Shown: positions 1 through 7,875 of the stretch, piece by piece
How the letters are laid out: every line of letters starts with the position of its first letter
Numbering within the stretch: position 1 is the stretch's first letter
Source of the DNA: Ignavibacteria bacterium
GTDB taxonomy: Bacteria; Bacteroidota; Ignavibacteria; UBA10030; F1-140-MAGs086
Direction: 5' to 3'
Length of the DNA: 46,171 bases
NCBI GenBank assembly: GCA_016873775.1
Contig: VGWC01000012.1
Span: 1 to 46,171, forward strand
Notes under the pieces: generated by a model
Databases searched by the model: none
Told to the model about the DNA's origin: nothing
What the model saw: only the letters and a program-made list of their open reading frames with translations
Made by a program: the position numbers and the translations under genes

Positions 1-1157
1 TTCGCATCAAAGGACGTTCGACTCCGATGCGTAATGTTGTGTTGCTCGGAATTGGCGCAGTCGTTTCCAATCTCATCGGAACAACCGGCGCATCAATGCT
101 CCTCATTCGTCCGTACATTCGCTCGAACAAATATCGCATCAGCGGATTTCACATTGTCTTTTTTATTTTTATCGTCAGCAATATTGGCGGCGCATTAACT
201 CCGATTGGTGACCCGCCGTTGTTTCTCGGTTATTTGAAAGGCATTCCATTTTTCTGGGTGTTGGAAAATGTGTACCTCGAATGGCTTCTTACAATCGGAT
301 TGGTGCTTTCTGTTTTTTTTGTTTTTGATTATATATCATTCAAAAAATTACCTGACAGAATGGAACATGAAATAGAGGCAATAGAAGAAGAAGCGGAAAT
401 AACGGGAATGCATAACATACTTTTTCTTGTTGTCATTCTTGGTTCGGTCTTTATTCAAAAACCAATGTTTGTTCGTGAGTTGCTGATGGTTGCGGCGGCT
501 GTAGGTTCTTATTTCACAACGAGAAAAGAGATTCACGAAAAGAATGATTTTAATTTTCTCCCGATAAAAGAAGTAGCATTATTATTCATTGGAATTTTTG
601 CAACGATGATTCCCGCATTGCAATGGTTGGAAGTAAATGCGCCGCAAATCGGCATACAAACCGCTGGACAGTTTTATTGGGGTACAGGAATTTTATCATC
701 GTTTCTTGATAATGCGCCGACATACCTAAACTTTCTTTCAGCAGCCATTGGATTATTCGTAAGTCAAGATATTGTTCTGAGCGTTCAGCAACTGATTACA
801 ACTCATGGAGCGGGGATAATGACGCTTTCGGGAGAACATTCGGAAGAAATTCGCAACACGTTTTATACGTTAATGAAATATCACGGTGACCTTGTTGCAA
901 CGGGAAATGTACCGCTTGCCGATATACAAACCGCTTACCTTATCGGAAATTACAATATCTATATCAAAGCAATTTCGCTCGGTGCTGTATTTTTCGGAGC
1001 GTGTACTTATATCGGTAACGGACCAAACTTTATGGTAAAATCCATCGCTGACCAATCGGGAGTTCATACGCCGCATTTTCTTGAATACGTTTATAAATAT
1101 TCGCTTCCAATTTTGATTCCAATTTTTGCATTAGTGTGGTTGTTGTTTATTGTGTAG
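1..1157 (+). CDS. NhaD-type Na+/H+ antiporter, 5' truncated by window
   Basis: Integral membrane ion transporter of the ArsB/NhaD (ion transporter) superfamily, expected to exchange sodium for protons at the inner membrane. The reading frame is open from base 3 with no stop, and the residues before the first Met (27) still look like family sequence, so the true start lies outside the window. Counting from that Met, the visible motifs are GTTGAS (18-23), TPIGDPP (58-64), SSFLDNAPTY (224-233) and YIGNGPNFMVKS (328-339). These are the substrate-path loops typical of NhaD-like antiporters. Several hydrophobic helices separate them, and an acidic cytosolic loop lies near residues 105-127. The C-terminus looks complete. 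The antiporter family is secure; the ion specificity is inferred. Confidence 0.8.
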   Translation, partial: RIKGRSTPMRNVVLLGIGAVVSNLIGTTGASMLLIRPYIRSNKYRISGFHIVFFIFIVSNIGGALTPIGDPPLFLGYLKGIPFFWVLENVYLEWLLTIGLVLSVFFVFDYISFKKLPDRMEHEIEAIEEEAEITGMHNILFLVVILGSVFIQKPMFVRELLMVAAAVGSYFTTRKEIHEKNDFNFLPIKEVALLFIGIFATMIPALQWLEVNAPQIGIQTAGQFYWGTGILSSFLDNAPTYLNFLSAAIGLFVSQDIVLSVQQLITTHGAGIMTLSGEHSEEIRNTFYTLMKYHGDLVATGNVPLADIQTAYLIGNYNIYIKAISLGAVFFGACTYIGNGPNFMVKSIADQSGVHTPHFLEYVYKYSLPILIPIFALVWLLFIV

Positions 1158-1181
1158 GGAAATTACTTCGTAAGAAAAAAT

Positions 1182-1190
1182 TATATTTAC
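1182..1190 (+). promoter_or_regulatory. Possible fossil -10 element (TATATTTAC)
   Basis: TATATTTAC followed by TCCCG matches the -10 boxes seen before the tRNA cluster, rpsL and rpoD in this window. It lies 10 bases before the ATG of the decayed nucleotidyltransferase gene. No TTTG is found at the expected distance upstream, so the promoter is probably weak or dead. Confidence 0.35.
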
Positions 1191-1199
1191 TCCCGAAAT

Positions 1200-1358
1200 A
1201 TGAAAACAAATATTCCACTCACATTTTCAAACGAGAAACTTTACCAACTTTGTCAGTAATTTCACATTCGTAAACTTGCATTGTTCGGTTCAGTCCTTCA
1301 AAAAGATTTTCGAGACGACGTTATATCTTCATCGTTAGTAATGTATGCGAAAGAGTGA
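1200..1358 (+). pseudogene. Remnant of MntA-like nucleotidyltransferase (antitoxin of HepT)
   Basis: An ATG at 1200 opens a frame whose translation begins MKTNIPLTFSNEKLYQLCQ and then meets an in-frame TAA (1257-1259). It continues as FHIRKLALFGSVLQKDFRDD, the start of a minimal nucleotidyltransferase domain with its Gly-Ser motif. The central part with the catalytic Asp residues is missing. The frame jumps directly to ISSSLVMYAKE and a stop, which looks like the family's C-terminal end. A direct explanation is deletion between two FRDD-like stretches. The gene therefore has a nonsense codon and an internal deletion and is dead. It overlaps the HepT remnant that starts at 1345, as in intact MntA/HepT operons. 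Identification is from recalled family patterns, not a search. Confidence 0.6.
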
Positions 1359-1455
1359 TTTCATCCGCTTTCGGTATATGCTTGATGCGGCGAAGGAAGC
1401 AATTTCATTTGCTCAATGAAAACATCTTGATGACTTTGATGAAGATAGAATGCAC
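1345..1455 (+). pseudogene. Remnant of HepT-like toxin (HEPN ribonuclease/DUF86)
   Basis: The frame from ATG 1345 reads MRKSDFIRFRYMLDAAKEAI and then SFAQ, a TGA stop and KHLDDFDEDRM. This is the first helix pair of HepT/DUF86 HEPN toxins, which commonly begin M-R-x-x-D-x-x-R-x-x-x-M-L-D-A. The catalytic R-x4-6-H region and the rest of the protein are absent. After about residue 37 the sequence runs in the same frame into unrelated STAS-like sequence. The ATG overlaps the 3' end of the nucleotidyltransferase remnant, the arrangement expected of a HepT/MntA toxin-antitoxin operon. It is inactive. Confidence 0.55.
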
Positions 1456-1635
1456 ACGATTTGCGACGTGCTTCATTCATCGAAGAAAAAACAATGCGCG
1501 TTGTTGATTGCAGAAATTCCCGCACAACCCGTTAACGCATATACACAATCGTGATTGTTCGATGAAATCGGCGAGGAAAATATTCTTGGTTCGATTGATG
1601 AAGCGTTGCAAAGAGCGAAAGAAATTGTGGGATAA
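1456..1635 (+). pseudogene. Remnant of SulP-type transporter C-terminus (STAS domain end)
   Basis: In frame with the HepT remnant, the translation continues ICDVLHSSKKKQCALLIAEI and PAQPVNAYTQS, then a TGA (1552-1554), then LFDEIGEENILGSIDEALQR and AKEIVG with a TAA at 1633-1635. The pattern L-x-E/G-x-x-x-Q-P, then L-x-D-x-I-G-E-E-N-I, then I-D-E-A-L-x-R-A matches the last 50-60 residues of STAS domains that end SulP anion transporters. The transporter part is gone. The shared frame with HepT suggests a deletion that fused two unrelated gene ends. The assignment rests on remembered family sequence. Confidence 0.5.
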
Positions 1636-1646
1636 CAATCAATTAC

Positions 1647-3539
1647 CTACTTCATTACTGCTTTCAATCGTTCTTTCAGAGCAAGCAGTTCCCGCTTCCC
1701 CGGTTGAAATTGCAACGCTTCGTTCACCATTGGTATTGCGTTTTCGAAATCCTGTTTTCGGTAACAATACATTGCCTGATTGAAGTAACTTCGCGCATAT
1801 AAATCCCAAATCAGTTCTTCCATTTTCCCGCTTGTAGCCGCTTTCCGAACAGTAAATTTTATTGGTAAAATTTTCGGATGCGGTTCATCTTCGCGCAATA
1901 ACCGAAATGCTAATCCCGAAGGAATACGCTGAAATCCCTGCGTGTACTCCGCCTCAATTTCGGGAGTTACATACACGGGACGTTCATTACGATTTTTAGA
2001 AATGAAACTGGAAATCAATGCACGAAATGCTCCTTCAATCGTTTGATAATGGTACGGAAGATTGTGTTCGAACTTATCCAATTCAACAAGAAACGCATCA
2101 ATTTCTTTTTGTGAACGTTCAACGAGCCAAGGATAATGGCGCTTCAATTGAAGAAAATACCACGAGCGGCGAAGCAATTCTTTATCTATGACAACAACAT
2201 CCGTTCTCCAATGTTCAATGGTTTGAAAATAATACGAAGCGGAAACAAAATAATCCCATTGATACGAAATAATGATTGCGTTGGAATCGAGCGACGCAAA
2301 CATATTTTTCGTGTAATCTTCGACAAGAAAATTTTCGCTTTTGTTCGTTTGAGAGTAATGAAACGGAAGCGGAAGCAAACATATCAAGATGAACGCAAGA
2401 GAAAGTTTTCGGTTTTCTTTTTCCTGTTTTCTTCTTGAAGAAAAACGTTCGAGCAGAAACTGCACCCCAAATGCGCTCCAAATTGCAACGGTGAAATATG
2501 CAAGCAAGAAATATGAATCTATATCGTGTATATCGTAGTTGATAGAGTATAGGATACAAAAGACAAATAGTAATGAAGTGAACAACAGCGCGCGTTTGTT
2601 TTTTCGCAAGGACAGAATTCCCAGCAATGCAAACACAACGGCAACGTATGCAAATTCCTTTGGCGCACGCGAGAGAAAATAATTGAATTGTTGTTTTGCA
2701 ACTTCTGCGGAAGAAAAAAACCACACGCTGAATTGTTTCCCGCGCACGTGCCAGAAAAATCGTTCGAGTGTTTCCGGATTTCCCCAATCGAATAACGGTT
2801 GCTGGAGCGAACGGATGAGCAAATAGGCATACACGGAAAGTCCGATAAGAAATGGAAGAGCGAGTTGTACAATTATTTTCCAACTTTGTTTTCCCGCTCC
2901 AAATGTTGCAAAAAAAAGATACAGAAACGCGGGAGCAAGCAATATCGTAGTGAGATGATTCGTAAAACTTAATCCGAGAATGAAAGCGAAAATGGAGAAG
3001 TGAATCGTAAATCGTGATTCGTGATTCGGAAATGATTGCCGAACGCTTATTGCTTTCGAGAACAATAACAGCAGAAGAGAAAGAAACAAACAATGGAGCG
3101 AATACACTTCGATAGCAACCGCTTGCGACCAAAATGTTTCAGAAAAAGCGAGAAGGAGCGTTCCGCAAATGGCAGAAATATAATGAGCGAATTGCGGTTT
3201 CTTGTCTGCAACATGAGATGTGAAAAAAACTAAAAACTTAAAAAAGAAAAATAGACTTGATGAACAGAGTAACGCTGAGAAAAGATTGAGTTTGAAAATA
3301 GTCGAAATGCCGAAAGGAATTTTTGAAACAAAGTAGCCCAACAATGTGAAAAGCGGGTATCCCGTTGGGTGAGCAATTCCGAGCGTTGATGCCACGGTTG
3401 CAAGTTCGCCAGCGTCAATGAAGGAAACGGTTCGCGAAGCAGTGAAAACATAGATAATGAATGAAAAAAAAGAAATTGCAAAAGCGAAAAAGTTTTCTTT
3501 TTTCACAAGAAAAGGTTTTTTATTGGTGAAGTTGTTCAT
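1647..3539 (-). CDS. DUF2723 membrane protein (TMEM260-like, putative glycosyltransferase)
   Basis: Polytopic membrane protein of 630 residues in the DUF2723 family, related to GT-C type glycosyltransferases; the animal homologue TMEM260 is reported to be an O-mannosyltransferase. The first membrane segment (about residues 17-33) is followed by SFIDAGELATVAS (39-51) and GIAHPTGYPLF (54-64). This is the family's luminal loop with the acidic pair D42/E45 and H58. About ten hydrophobic segments fill the first 400 residues, then a soluble part, then a TPR-like helical repeat near the end (about residues 585-620). A TATATTTG box on this strand (3560-3567) lies 20 bases upstream of the ATG, with no clear TTTG. 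A second family member is at 40065-42911. The substrate is unknown. Confidence 0.8.
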   Translation of the reverse strand: MNNFTNKKPFLVKKENFFAFAISFFSFIIYVFTASRTVSFIDAGELATVASTLGIAHPTGYPLFTLLGYFVSKIPFGISTIFKLNLFSALLCSSSLFFFFKFLVFFTSHVADKKPQFAHYISAICGTLLLAFSETFWSQAVAIEVYSLHCLFLSLLLLLFSKAISVRQSFPNHESRFTIHFSIFAFILGLSFTNHLTTILLAPAFLYLFFATFGAGKQSWKIIVQLALPFLIGLSVYAYLLIRSLQQPLFDWGNPETLERFFWHVRGKQFSVWFFSSAEVAKQQFNYFLSRAPKEFAYVAVVFALLGILSLRKNKRALLFTSLLFVFCILYSINYDIHDIDSYFLLAYFTVAIWSAFGVQFLLERFSSRRKQEKENRKLSLAFILICLLPLPFHYSQTNKSENFLVEDYTKNMFASLDSNAIIISYQWDYFVSASYYFQTIEHWRTDVVVIDKELLRRSWYFLQLKRHYPWLVERSQKEIDAFLVELDKFEHNLPYHYQTIEGAFRALISSFISKNRNERPVYVTPEIEAEYTQGFQRIPSGLAFRLLREDEPHPKILPIKFTVRKAATSGKMEELIWDLYARSYFNQAMYCYRKQDFENAIPMVNEALQFQPGKRELLALKERLKAVMK

Positions 3540-3559
3540 AGATTTTCAAAAAAACGAAG

Positions 3560-3567
3560 CAAATATA
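3560..3567 (-). promoter_or_regulatory. Putative -10 box of the DUF2723 gene
   Basis: On the minus strand TATATTTG followed by CTTCG is a full match to the TAnnTTTG element of Bacteroidota-type promoters. Transcription would start around 3553, giving a leader of about 14 bases before the ATG at 3539. The upstream TTTG element is not obvious. Confidence 0.45.
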
Positions 3568-3648
3568 AGAGTTTTGAAAATGGTGAAGCAGAAAAAAAAC
3601 TGTAAAGCACACAAAATGGAAGAGGCGAAATAAATCCTAAAAAAAATT

Positions 3649-3679
3649 TTGTCATAACAAGGCGCATATATATATTTAC
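3649..3679 (+). promoter_or_regulatory. Putative rpoD promoter (TTG, 19 bases, TATATTTAC)
   Basis: TTTTG ending at 3651 is followed after 19 bases by TATATTTAC (3671-3679) and CCGC. This agrees in spacing and sequence with the promoters before the tRNA cluster and rpsL. A start near 3686 would give the sigma-factor mRNA a leader of about 120 bases. Confidence 0.55.
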
Positions 3680-3716
3680 CCGCTTTTTTATCAACATACG
3701 AAAAAATTTTCCGTTC

Positions 3717-3738
3717 CCTCGTGAAACAATTCACGAGG
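3717..3738 (+). promoter_or_regulatory. Perfect 9-bp stem-loop in the rpoD leader
   Basis: CCTCGTGAA, loop ACAA, then TTCACGAGG form a perfect 9-bp inverted repeat between the predicted promoter and the ATG at 3805. No run of T follows, so it is not a standard terminator. It could be an mRNA leader structure or an operator. It also swallows a GTG (3721) that would otherwise be an in-frame upstream start. Confidence 0.5.
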
Positions 3739-3804
3739 ATTCTTTGTTTAGAAGCGGCGAAACACAGAAGAACAACGTACTACTCATTCATTTCTCAAAA
3801 AAAT

Positions 3805-4668
3805 ATGACCGGATCAAAATTATATTCTAACGGCGAACTTCAATCCCTCGATAGATATTTACAAGAAATAGGGAAAGTCGAATTAATCGGGGCAGAAGAT
3901 GAAATTGAACTCGCGAAACGAATTAAAAAAGGTGGCTCCGATGGTCAAAATGCACTTGAAAAACTATGCAAAGCAAACTTACGATTTGTTGTAAGTGTTG
4001 CGAAACAATATCAAAACCAGGGGCTTGCACTTGGAGATTTAATCAACGAAGGAAATCTGGGATTAATCAAAGCCGCAAAACGTTTTGACGAAACGCGCGG
4101 TTTTAAGTTCATTTCATACGCTGTTTGGTGGATACGTCAATCCATATTGCAGGCGCTTGCAGAACAATCACGCATTGTTCGTTTGCCCTTAAATCGTGTA
4201 GGCGCATTGAATAAAATCGGGAAAGCATTCAGCGCATTGGAGCAAGAATATGAACGCGAGCCGAGCGCGAGTGAAATTGCAAACGAACTCGAAATGTCGT
4301 TATATGAAGTTGCAGATACTCTGAAAATTTCCGGGCGCCACTTATCAATGGATGCTCCTTTTTCTCAAGGAGATGATAATCGTTTACTGGACGTTATTCA
4401 AGATGACCGCGCCCCACGCCCCGACCATATTTTGATCAAAGAATCGTTGAGCAAAGAAATCGAACAATCGTTGCTTTCACTGACTGATAGAGAGGCGGAA
4501 GTGTTGCGTTTATATTTCGGTTTGGGACGCGAACATCCACTCACGTTGGAAGAAATCGGCGATAAATTTAAATTGACGCGTGAACGTGTTCGTCAGATTA
4601 AAGAGAAAGCAATTCGTCGTTTACGTCATACTAATCGCAGTAAAACATTGCGGACATATCTTGGCTAA
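3805..4668 (+). CDS. rpoD: Primary sigma factor, RpoD/SigA type without region 1.1
   Basis: Sigma-70 family factor of 287 residues that directs RNA polymerase to housekeeping promoters. Region 1.2 is at the start ([15 protein letters not shown]), followed by region 2 with [20 protein letters not shown] and the melting/-10 helix [13 protein letters not shown], and region 3 around [16 protein letters not shown]. Region 4 contains [16 protein letters not shown] and the helix-turn-helix [20 protein letters not shown]. The long acidic region 1.1 is absent, as is usual for the main sigma factor of Bacteroidota and Chlorobiota. An in-frame GTG at 3721 would add 28 residues that do not look like the family and lies inside a hairpin, so ATG 3805 is preferred. 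It has only an A-rich upstream stretch and no clear Shine-Dalgarno site. Confidence 0.9.
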   Translation: MTGSKLYSNGELQSLDRYLQEIGKVELIGAEDEIELAKRIKKGGSDGQNALEKLCKANLRFVVSVAKQYQNQGLALGDLINEGNLGLIKAAKRFDETRGFKFISYAVWWIRQSILQALAEQSRIVRLPLNRVGALNKIGKAFSALEQEYEREPSASEIANELEMSLYEVADTLKISGRHLSMDAPFSQGDDNRLLDVIQDDRAPRPDHILIKESLSKEIEQSLLSLTDREAEVLRLYFGLGREHPLTLEEIGDKFKLTRERVRQIKEKAIRRLRHTNRSKTLRTYLG

Positions 4669-4710
4669 ATTGTTGCAAATGCGAATTCTCGCTTCGATGT
4701 AATTTTATAT

Positions 4711-4757
4711 AAAAAGCCTCTTTCCGATGATTTGCGGGATTGGGGCTTTTCTGTTTT
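4711..4757 (+). terminator. Terminator after rpoD
   Basis: AAAAAGCC (4711-4718) and GGCTTTT (4744-4750) close an imperfect G/C-containing hairpin and are followed by CTGTTTTTG. The A run on the other side could also make it work in reverse. Confidence 0.55.
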
Positions 4758-4778
4758 TGTAATTAAGCCGCTTTTTTT

Positions 4779-5486
4779 TTGAAACAATATTTTCCGAATC
4801 TCTGGAAGGGATTTGCTGTGTGCATTATTGTTGCGCTTTTATGTGGATGCAGCAGTTCATTGCAACGTTTTACTTCTTCAAAGAAACCAACGGAAAAAAA
4901 GGATGAACGCAAACGACGATTTGCTTCGCCGATTCGCGAAGAAGTTGAGAAGGATGATAAAAAAATAGATGTTGAGAATGTCAAAACACGTTTTTCTTCA
5001 AGTAGAAAAAATGAGAATGCACGTCAACGGGAAACAATAACAGAAAACACTCGAGTTGCAAACGACAATACTTCGAAAGCAAGAGAACATACGAACAGCA
5101 GGGAATACTTGCAGAGTAAACGAGAACAAGTAATGGAAGAGATTCTCTTGATGATTGGAGTACCGTATGAGTTTGGCGGCGACGATGAAGGCGGAATAGA
5201 TTGTTCTGCATTCACTCGAAGAATATACCAGAATGCATTGTTGATGACGTTGCCGCGCACTTCCGATGAGCAAATGCGTGAAGGAAAAACAATACATCAG
5301 ATGAATCTGCAGTTTGGCGATCTTGTTTTTTTTAATACCAACGGAACAGTTCCCTCGCACGTTGGTATCTTTCTCGAAGATGATTTGTTTGCGCATGCGA
5401 GCGAGTCGTTTGGCGTTACTATCTCGTCGTTGCAAAGTTCGTATTATAAATCCCGTTATGTGGGAGCGAGGAGAATTTTTCAATAA
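4779..5486 (+). CDS. NlpC/P60 family lipoprotein, putative cell-wall endopeptidase
   Basis: Lipoprotein of 235 residues. The hydrophobic N-terminus ends in the lipobox LCGC with lipid-accepting Cys24. A long charged linker (about residues 30-115, rich in Lys, Arg, Glu, Ser) leads to a C-terminal NlpC/P60 domain. The catalytic triad is visible as Cys142 in IDCSAF, His194 in SHVGIF and His206 in FAHAS. Such enzymes cut gamma-D-glutamyl-meso-diaminopimelate bonds in peptidoglycan. The linker would let the domain reach from the membrane anchor to the wall. The start is TTG at 4779: a TAA precedes it in frame at 4764, no ATG lies between, and later starts would lose the signal peptide. def follows after 14 bases. 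Confidence 0.85.
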   Translation: MKQYFPNLWKGFAVCIIVALLCGCSSSLQRFTSSKKPTEKKDERKRRFASPIREEVEKDDKKIDVENVKTRFSSSRKNENARQRETITENTRVANDNTSKAREHTNSREYLQSKREQVMEEILLMIGVPYEFGGDDEGGIDCSAFTRRIYQNALLMTLPRTSDEQMREGKTIHQMNLQFGDLVFFNTNGTVPSHVGIFLEDDLFAHASESFGVTISSLQSSYYKSRYVGARRIFQ

Positions 5487-5500
5487 CAAAGTTTTTTTAT

Positions 5501-6073
5501 ATGGCATTACTACCTATTTATACATACGGCACAAACATTCTGCGAAAGAAAGCAAAGCCGATAGATGAAATTACGGATGAAGTAATTACGCTTGTACGCA
5601 ATATGTTTGAAACGATGCATAACGCTTCTGGAGTTGGTCTTGCCGCAAATCAAGTAGGAGTTTTACAACGTGTGTTAGTTGTTGATATTTCTGAAATGGA
5701 GGGATATGAAAACGAACAACCGCTTGTAATGATAAATCCGGAAATTATGTTCCGTGAAGGAAACTGCGCAATTGAAGAAGGATGTTTAAGCATTCCCGGA
5801 ATTCGAGGAAACATTACTCGGTCGGAAACAATTACCGTAACGTATTTGGACTTAAACGGAAAAGAAAAAATATTGAAAACCGACGGAATGATTGCTCGTG
5901 TTGTTCTTCACGAAATTGACCATCTCAACGGAGTACTTTTTATAGATTTATTGGAAAGAGAACACTTTCAAAAATTGTTTTCTACTTTAAAAAATATCGA
6001 GCGCGGAGAAATGGAAACCGAGTATCCTATAGTAACAGCGCGAGTATTGAAACAGAAAAAAGTAGCAGTATAG
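5501..6073 (+). CDS. def: Peptide deformylase
   Basis: Metalloenzyme of 190 residues that removes the formyl group from the N-terminal Met of nascent proteins. The three family motifs are present: GVGLAANQ (44-51), EEGCLSIPG (92-100, metal ligand Cys95) and HEIDH (137-141, two His ligands and the catalytic Glu). It is separated by 2 bases from fmt, which adds the formyl group to initiator tRNA, so one mRNA probably encodes both halves of the formylation cycle. The product that finishes N-terminal processing, Map, is encoded later in the window. Confidence 0.96.
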   Translation: MALLPIYTYGTNILRKKAKPIDEITDEVITLVRNMFETMHNASGVGLAANQVGVLQRVLVVDISEMEGYENEQPLVMINPEIMFREGNCAIEEGCLSIPGIRGNITRSETITVTYLDLNGKEKILKTDGMIARVVLHEIDHLNGVLFIDLLEREHFQKLFSTLKNIERGEMETEYPIVTARVLKQKKVAV

Positions 6074-6075
6074 CA

Positions 6076-7005
6076 ATGCGTATTATATTTATGGGAACTG
6101 CGGAATTTGCTGTTCCGTCGCTTTCAATATTGTATGAACATCACCACGAAATATGCGCTGTTGTTACAGTTCCTGATAAACCCCAGGGAAGAGGGTTGAT
6201 GATGCAGAGTTCACCGATAAAAGAATTTGCAGTGAAACATCAACTTCCGTTGTTGCAACCAATGCAATTAAAAGATGAGAGACTTTGTTCACATATCCGA
6301 GAATTGGCGCCGGATCTAATTGTTGTCGTTGCATTTCGCATATTGCCGAAAGAAGTTTTTACAATTCCCCGATTTGGTTCGATAAACCTGCATGCTTCAC
6401 TATTACCCCAATACCGAGGAGCAGCGCCGATCAATTGGGCAATCATCAATGGCGAAACAGAAACAGGTGTATCAACATTTTTTCTTCAAGAAAAAGTTGA
6501 TACGGGAAACATCATTTTGCGCGCACGAGTAGCAATTTCGGAAAATCAAACGGCAGGCGAATTACACGATGTACTTGCAGATACGGGAGCAGAACTTGTT
6601 TTACATTCTGTCCAATTAATCGAAGGTAACAAAGTTCGTATACAGCAACAAGAAAATAGCGTTATCTCATATGCGCCGAAAATATTCAGAAGTGATTGTA
6701 AAATAAATTGGGAAAAAAGTGTAAAAGAAATTCACAATTTTATTCGAGGATTATCTCCGACACCATGTGCATTCACAACATTCGAAGGAACCACAATTAA
6801 AATATATGAAAGTAAAATAATTTCCAACGAAAGAATGCCGTCCGCAAACAATGGGACGATAATTGATATACAAAACAGATTAGCGGTTGCTGCTAACGAC
6901 GGTGTGTTGGAATTGATGACATTACAAAGAGAAGGGAAAAAGAAACTAAATGCATCAGATTTTTTACGTGGAATGCCAATACGATGTGGTGAAAAATTTG
7001 AATAA
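6076..7005 (+). CDS. fmt: Methionyl-tRNA formyltransferase
   Basis: Transfers a formyl group from 10-formyltetrahydrofolate to Met-tRNA(fMet). The 309-residue length is normal. The N-terminal Rossmann-like domain carries the hydrolase signature with Asn104, His106 (INLHASLLPQYRG) and Asp142 (VDTG), equivalent to the catalytic trio of the E. coli enzyme. The C-terminal tRNA-binding barrel follows from about residue 205. The ATG at 6076 lies 2 bases after the def stop codon. Confidence 0.96.
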   Translation: MRIIFMGTAEFAVPSLSILYEHHHEICAVVTVPDKPQGRGLMMQSSPIKEFAVKHQLPLLQPMQLKDERLCSHIRELAPDLIVVVAFRILPKEVFTIPRFGSINLHASLLPQYRGAAPINWAIINGETETGVSTFFLQEKVDTGNIILRARVAISENQTAGELHDVLADTGAELVLHSVQLIEGNKVRIQQQENSVISYAPKIFRSDCKINWEKSVKEIHNFIRGLSPTPCAFTTFEGTTIKIYESKIISNERMPSANNGTIIDIQNRLAVAANDGVLELMTLQREGKKKLNASDFLRGMPIRCGEKFE

Positions 7006-7018
7006 AGTTTTTTCATTT
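6990..7018 (+). terminator. Weak A/T-rich terminator candidate after fmt
   Basis: TGAAAAA (6990-6996) can pair with TTTTTCA (7009-7015), followed by TTTT. The stem has almost no G/C and overlaps the fmt stop, so it is a weak candidate. Confidence 0.25.
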
Positions 7019-7023
7019 TGAGT

Positions 7024-7050
7024 TTGCAAAAAGAAATAAATTCGTATATT
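7024..7050 (+). promoter_or_regulatory. Putative promoter of the tRNA-rpmG-secE-nusG operon
   Basis: TTTG ending at 7026 is followed after 18 bases by TATATT (7045-7050) and CACGCCC. The same layout and the same CGCCC just downstream occur before rpsL (19126-19155). It precedes the first tRNA by about 100 bases and is the only good promoter candidate in this gap. Confidence 0.55.
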
Positions 7051-7150
7051 CACGCCCTTTTATTATTTATCCCATCGAATATCGAACCAAAAAAAAATAG
7101 GATAGTACTTGTTTTTATTTAATAAAATAACATTAGCACAGCATTTTTTT

Positions 7151-7223
7151 GCTGGCGTAGCTCAGTTGGTAGAGCAGCTGACTTGTAATCAGCAGGTCAC
7201 CAGTTCAAGTCTGGTCGCCAGCT
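7151..7223 (+). tRNA. tRNA-Thr (TGT)
   Basis: The acceptor stem GCTGGCG pairs with CGCCAGC. The anticodon loop CTTGTAA gives anticodon TGT, and the T loop is TTCAAGT. CCA is not encoded. It is the first gene of the tRNA run that leads into rpmG, secE and nusG. Confidence 0.95.
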
Positions 7224-7232
7224 CTAAGTTTT

Positions 7233-7316
7233 GGGTAGGTAGCAAAGCGGTCAAATGCAACAGACTGTAAATCTGTCGACCATGCGTCTTCGAAGGTTCG
7301 ATTCCTTCCCTGCCCA
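7233..7316 (+). tRNA. tRNA-Tyr (GTA)
   Basis: The acceptor GGGTAGG pairs with CCTGCCC. The anticodon stem-loop CAGACTGTAAATCTG gives GTA. The long variable arm (around 7276-7293) is the class II form expected of bacterial tRNA-Tyr. CCA is not encoded. Confidence 0.95.
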
Positions 7317-7376
7317 CGTTAAAAAAAAGAATTATTTTTCATAAAAATGAGAAGTGAATTTTGAAAAGGAAAGAAT

Positions 7377-7449
7377 GCGGGAGTAACTCAGTTGGTAGAG
7401 TCACAGCCTTCCAAGCTGTTGGTCGCGGGTCCGAGTCCCGTCTCCCGCT
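7377..7449 (+). tRNA. tRNA-Gly (TCC)
   Basis: The acceptor GCGGGAG pairs with CTCCCGC. The anticodon arm CAGCCTTCCAAGCTG gives TCC. D and T arms are regular and CCA is not encoded. Confidence 0.95.
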
Positions 7450-7473
7450 CATAATAAAATGAGCAACAACTTT

Positions 7474-7546
<73 letters not shown>

Positions 7547-7614
7547 CATACAAATTATTTTTTTACACAAAAAAATTCATTCAAAAAAATAACTGAATTT
7601 TTTTTCAAAATGAT

Positions 7615-7764
7615 ATGCGCGAAATAATAACATTAGAATGTACGCAATGCAAGCGTCGCAATTATACAAACACCAAAAATAAGCGAAAACAATCGGGAAG
7701 AGTTGAATACAAGAAGTATTGTCAATGGTGTGATAAACGCGTTTTGCATAAAGAAACAAAATAA
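7615..7764 (+). CDS. rpmG: 50S ribosomal protein L33 (zinc form)
   Basis: Small ribosomal protein of 49 residues between tRNA-Thr and tRNA-Trp. The start [17 protein letters not shown] and the end [15 protein letters not shown] are typical of L33. Cys9/Cys12 and Cys36/Cys39 form the two CxxC pairs of the zinc-binding form. The position just before tRNA-Trp and secE is common in bacteria. The ATG at 7615 is chosen because the protein then begins as family members do. Confidence 0.93.
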   Translation: MREIITLECTQCKRRNYTNTKNKRKQSGRVEYKKYCQWCDKRVLHKETK

Positions 7765-7779
7765 TATAAAAGTTTGGAT

Positions 7780-7855
7780 ACGTCAGTGGCTCAATTGGTA
7801 GAGCAGCGGTCTCCAAAACCGCAGGTTGGGGGTTCGAGTCCCTCCTGACGTGCCA
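7780..7855 (+). tRNA. tRNA-Trp (CCA)
   Basis: The acceptor ACGTCAG pairs with CTGACGT, with discriminator G at 7852. The anticodon arm GCGGTCTCCAAAACCGC gives CCA. Bases 7853-7855 encode the terminal CCA, unlike the other tRNAs in the window. secE follows after about 20 bases. Confidence 0.95.
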
Positions 7856-7875
7856 TTAATTTGATTTTTACAAAG

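Noticed and set aside
2215-3132. Long minus-strand frame inside the first DUF2723 gene
   Set aside because: It is a shadow in another frame of the real gene, with low-complexity Ser/Cys/Arg-rich translation.
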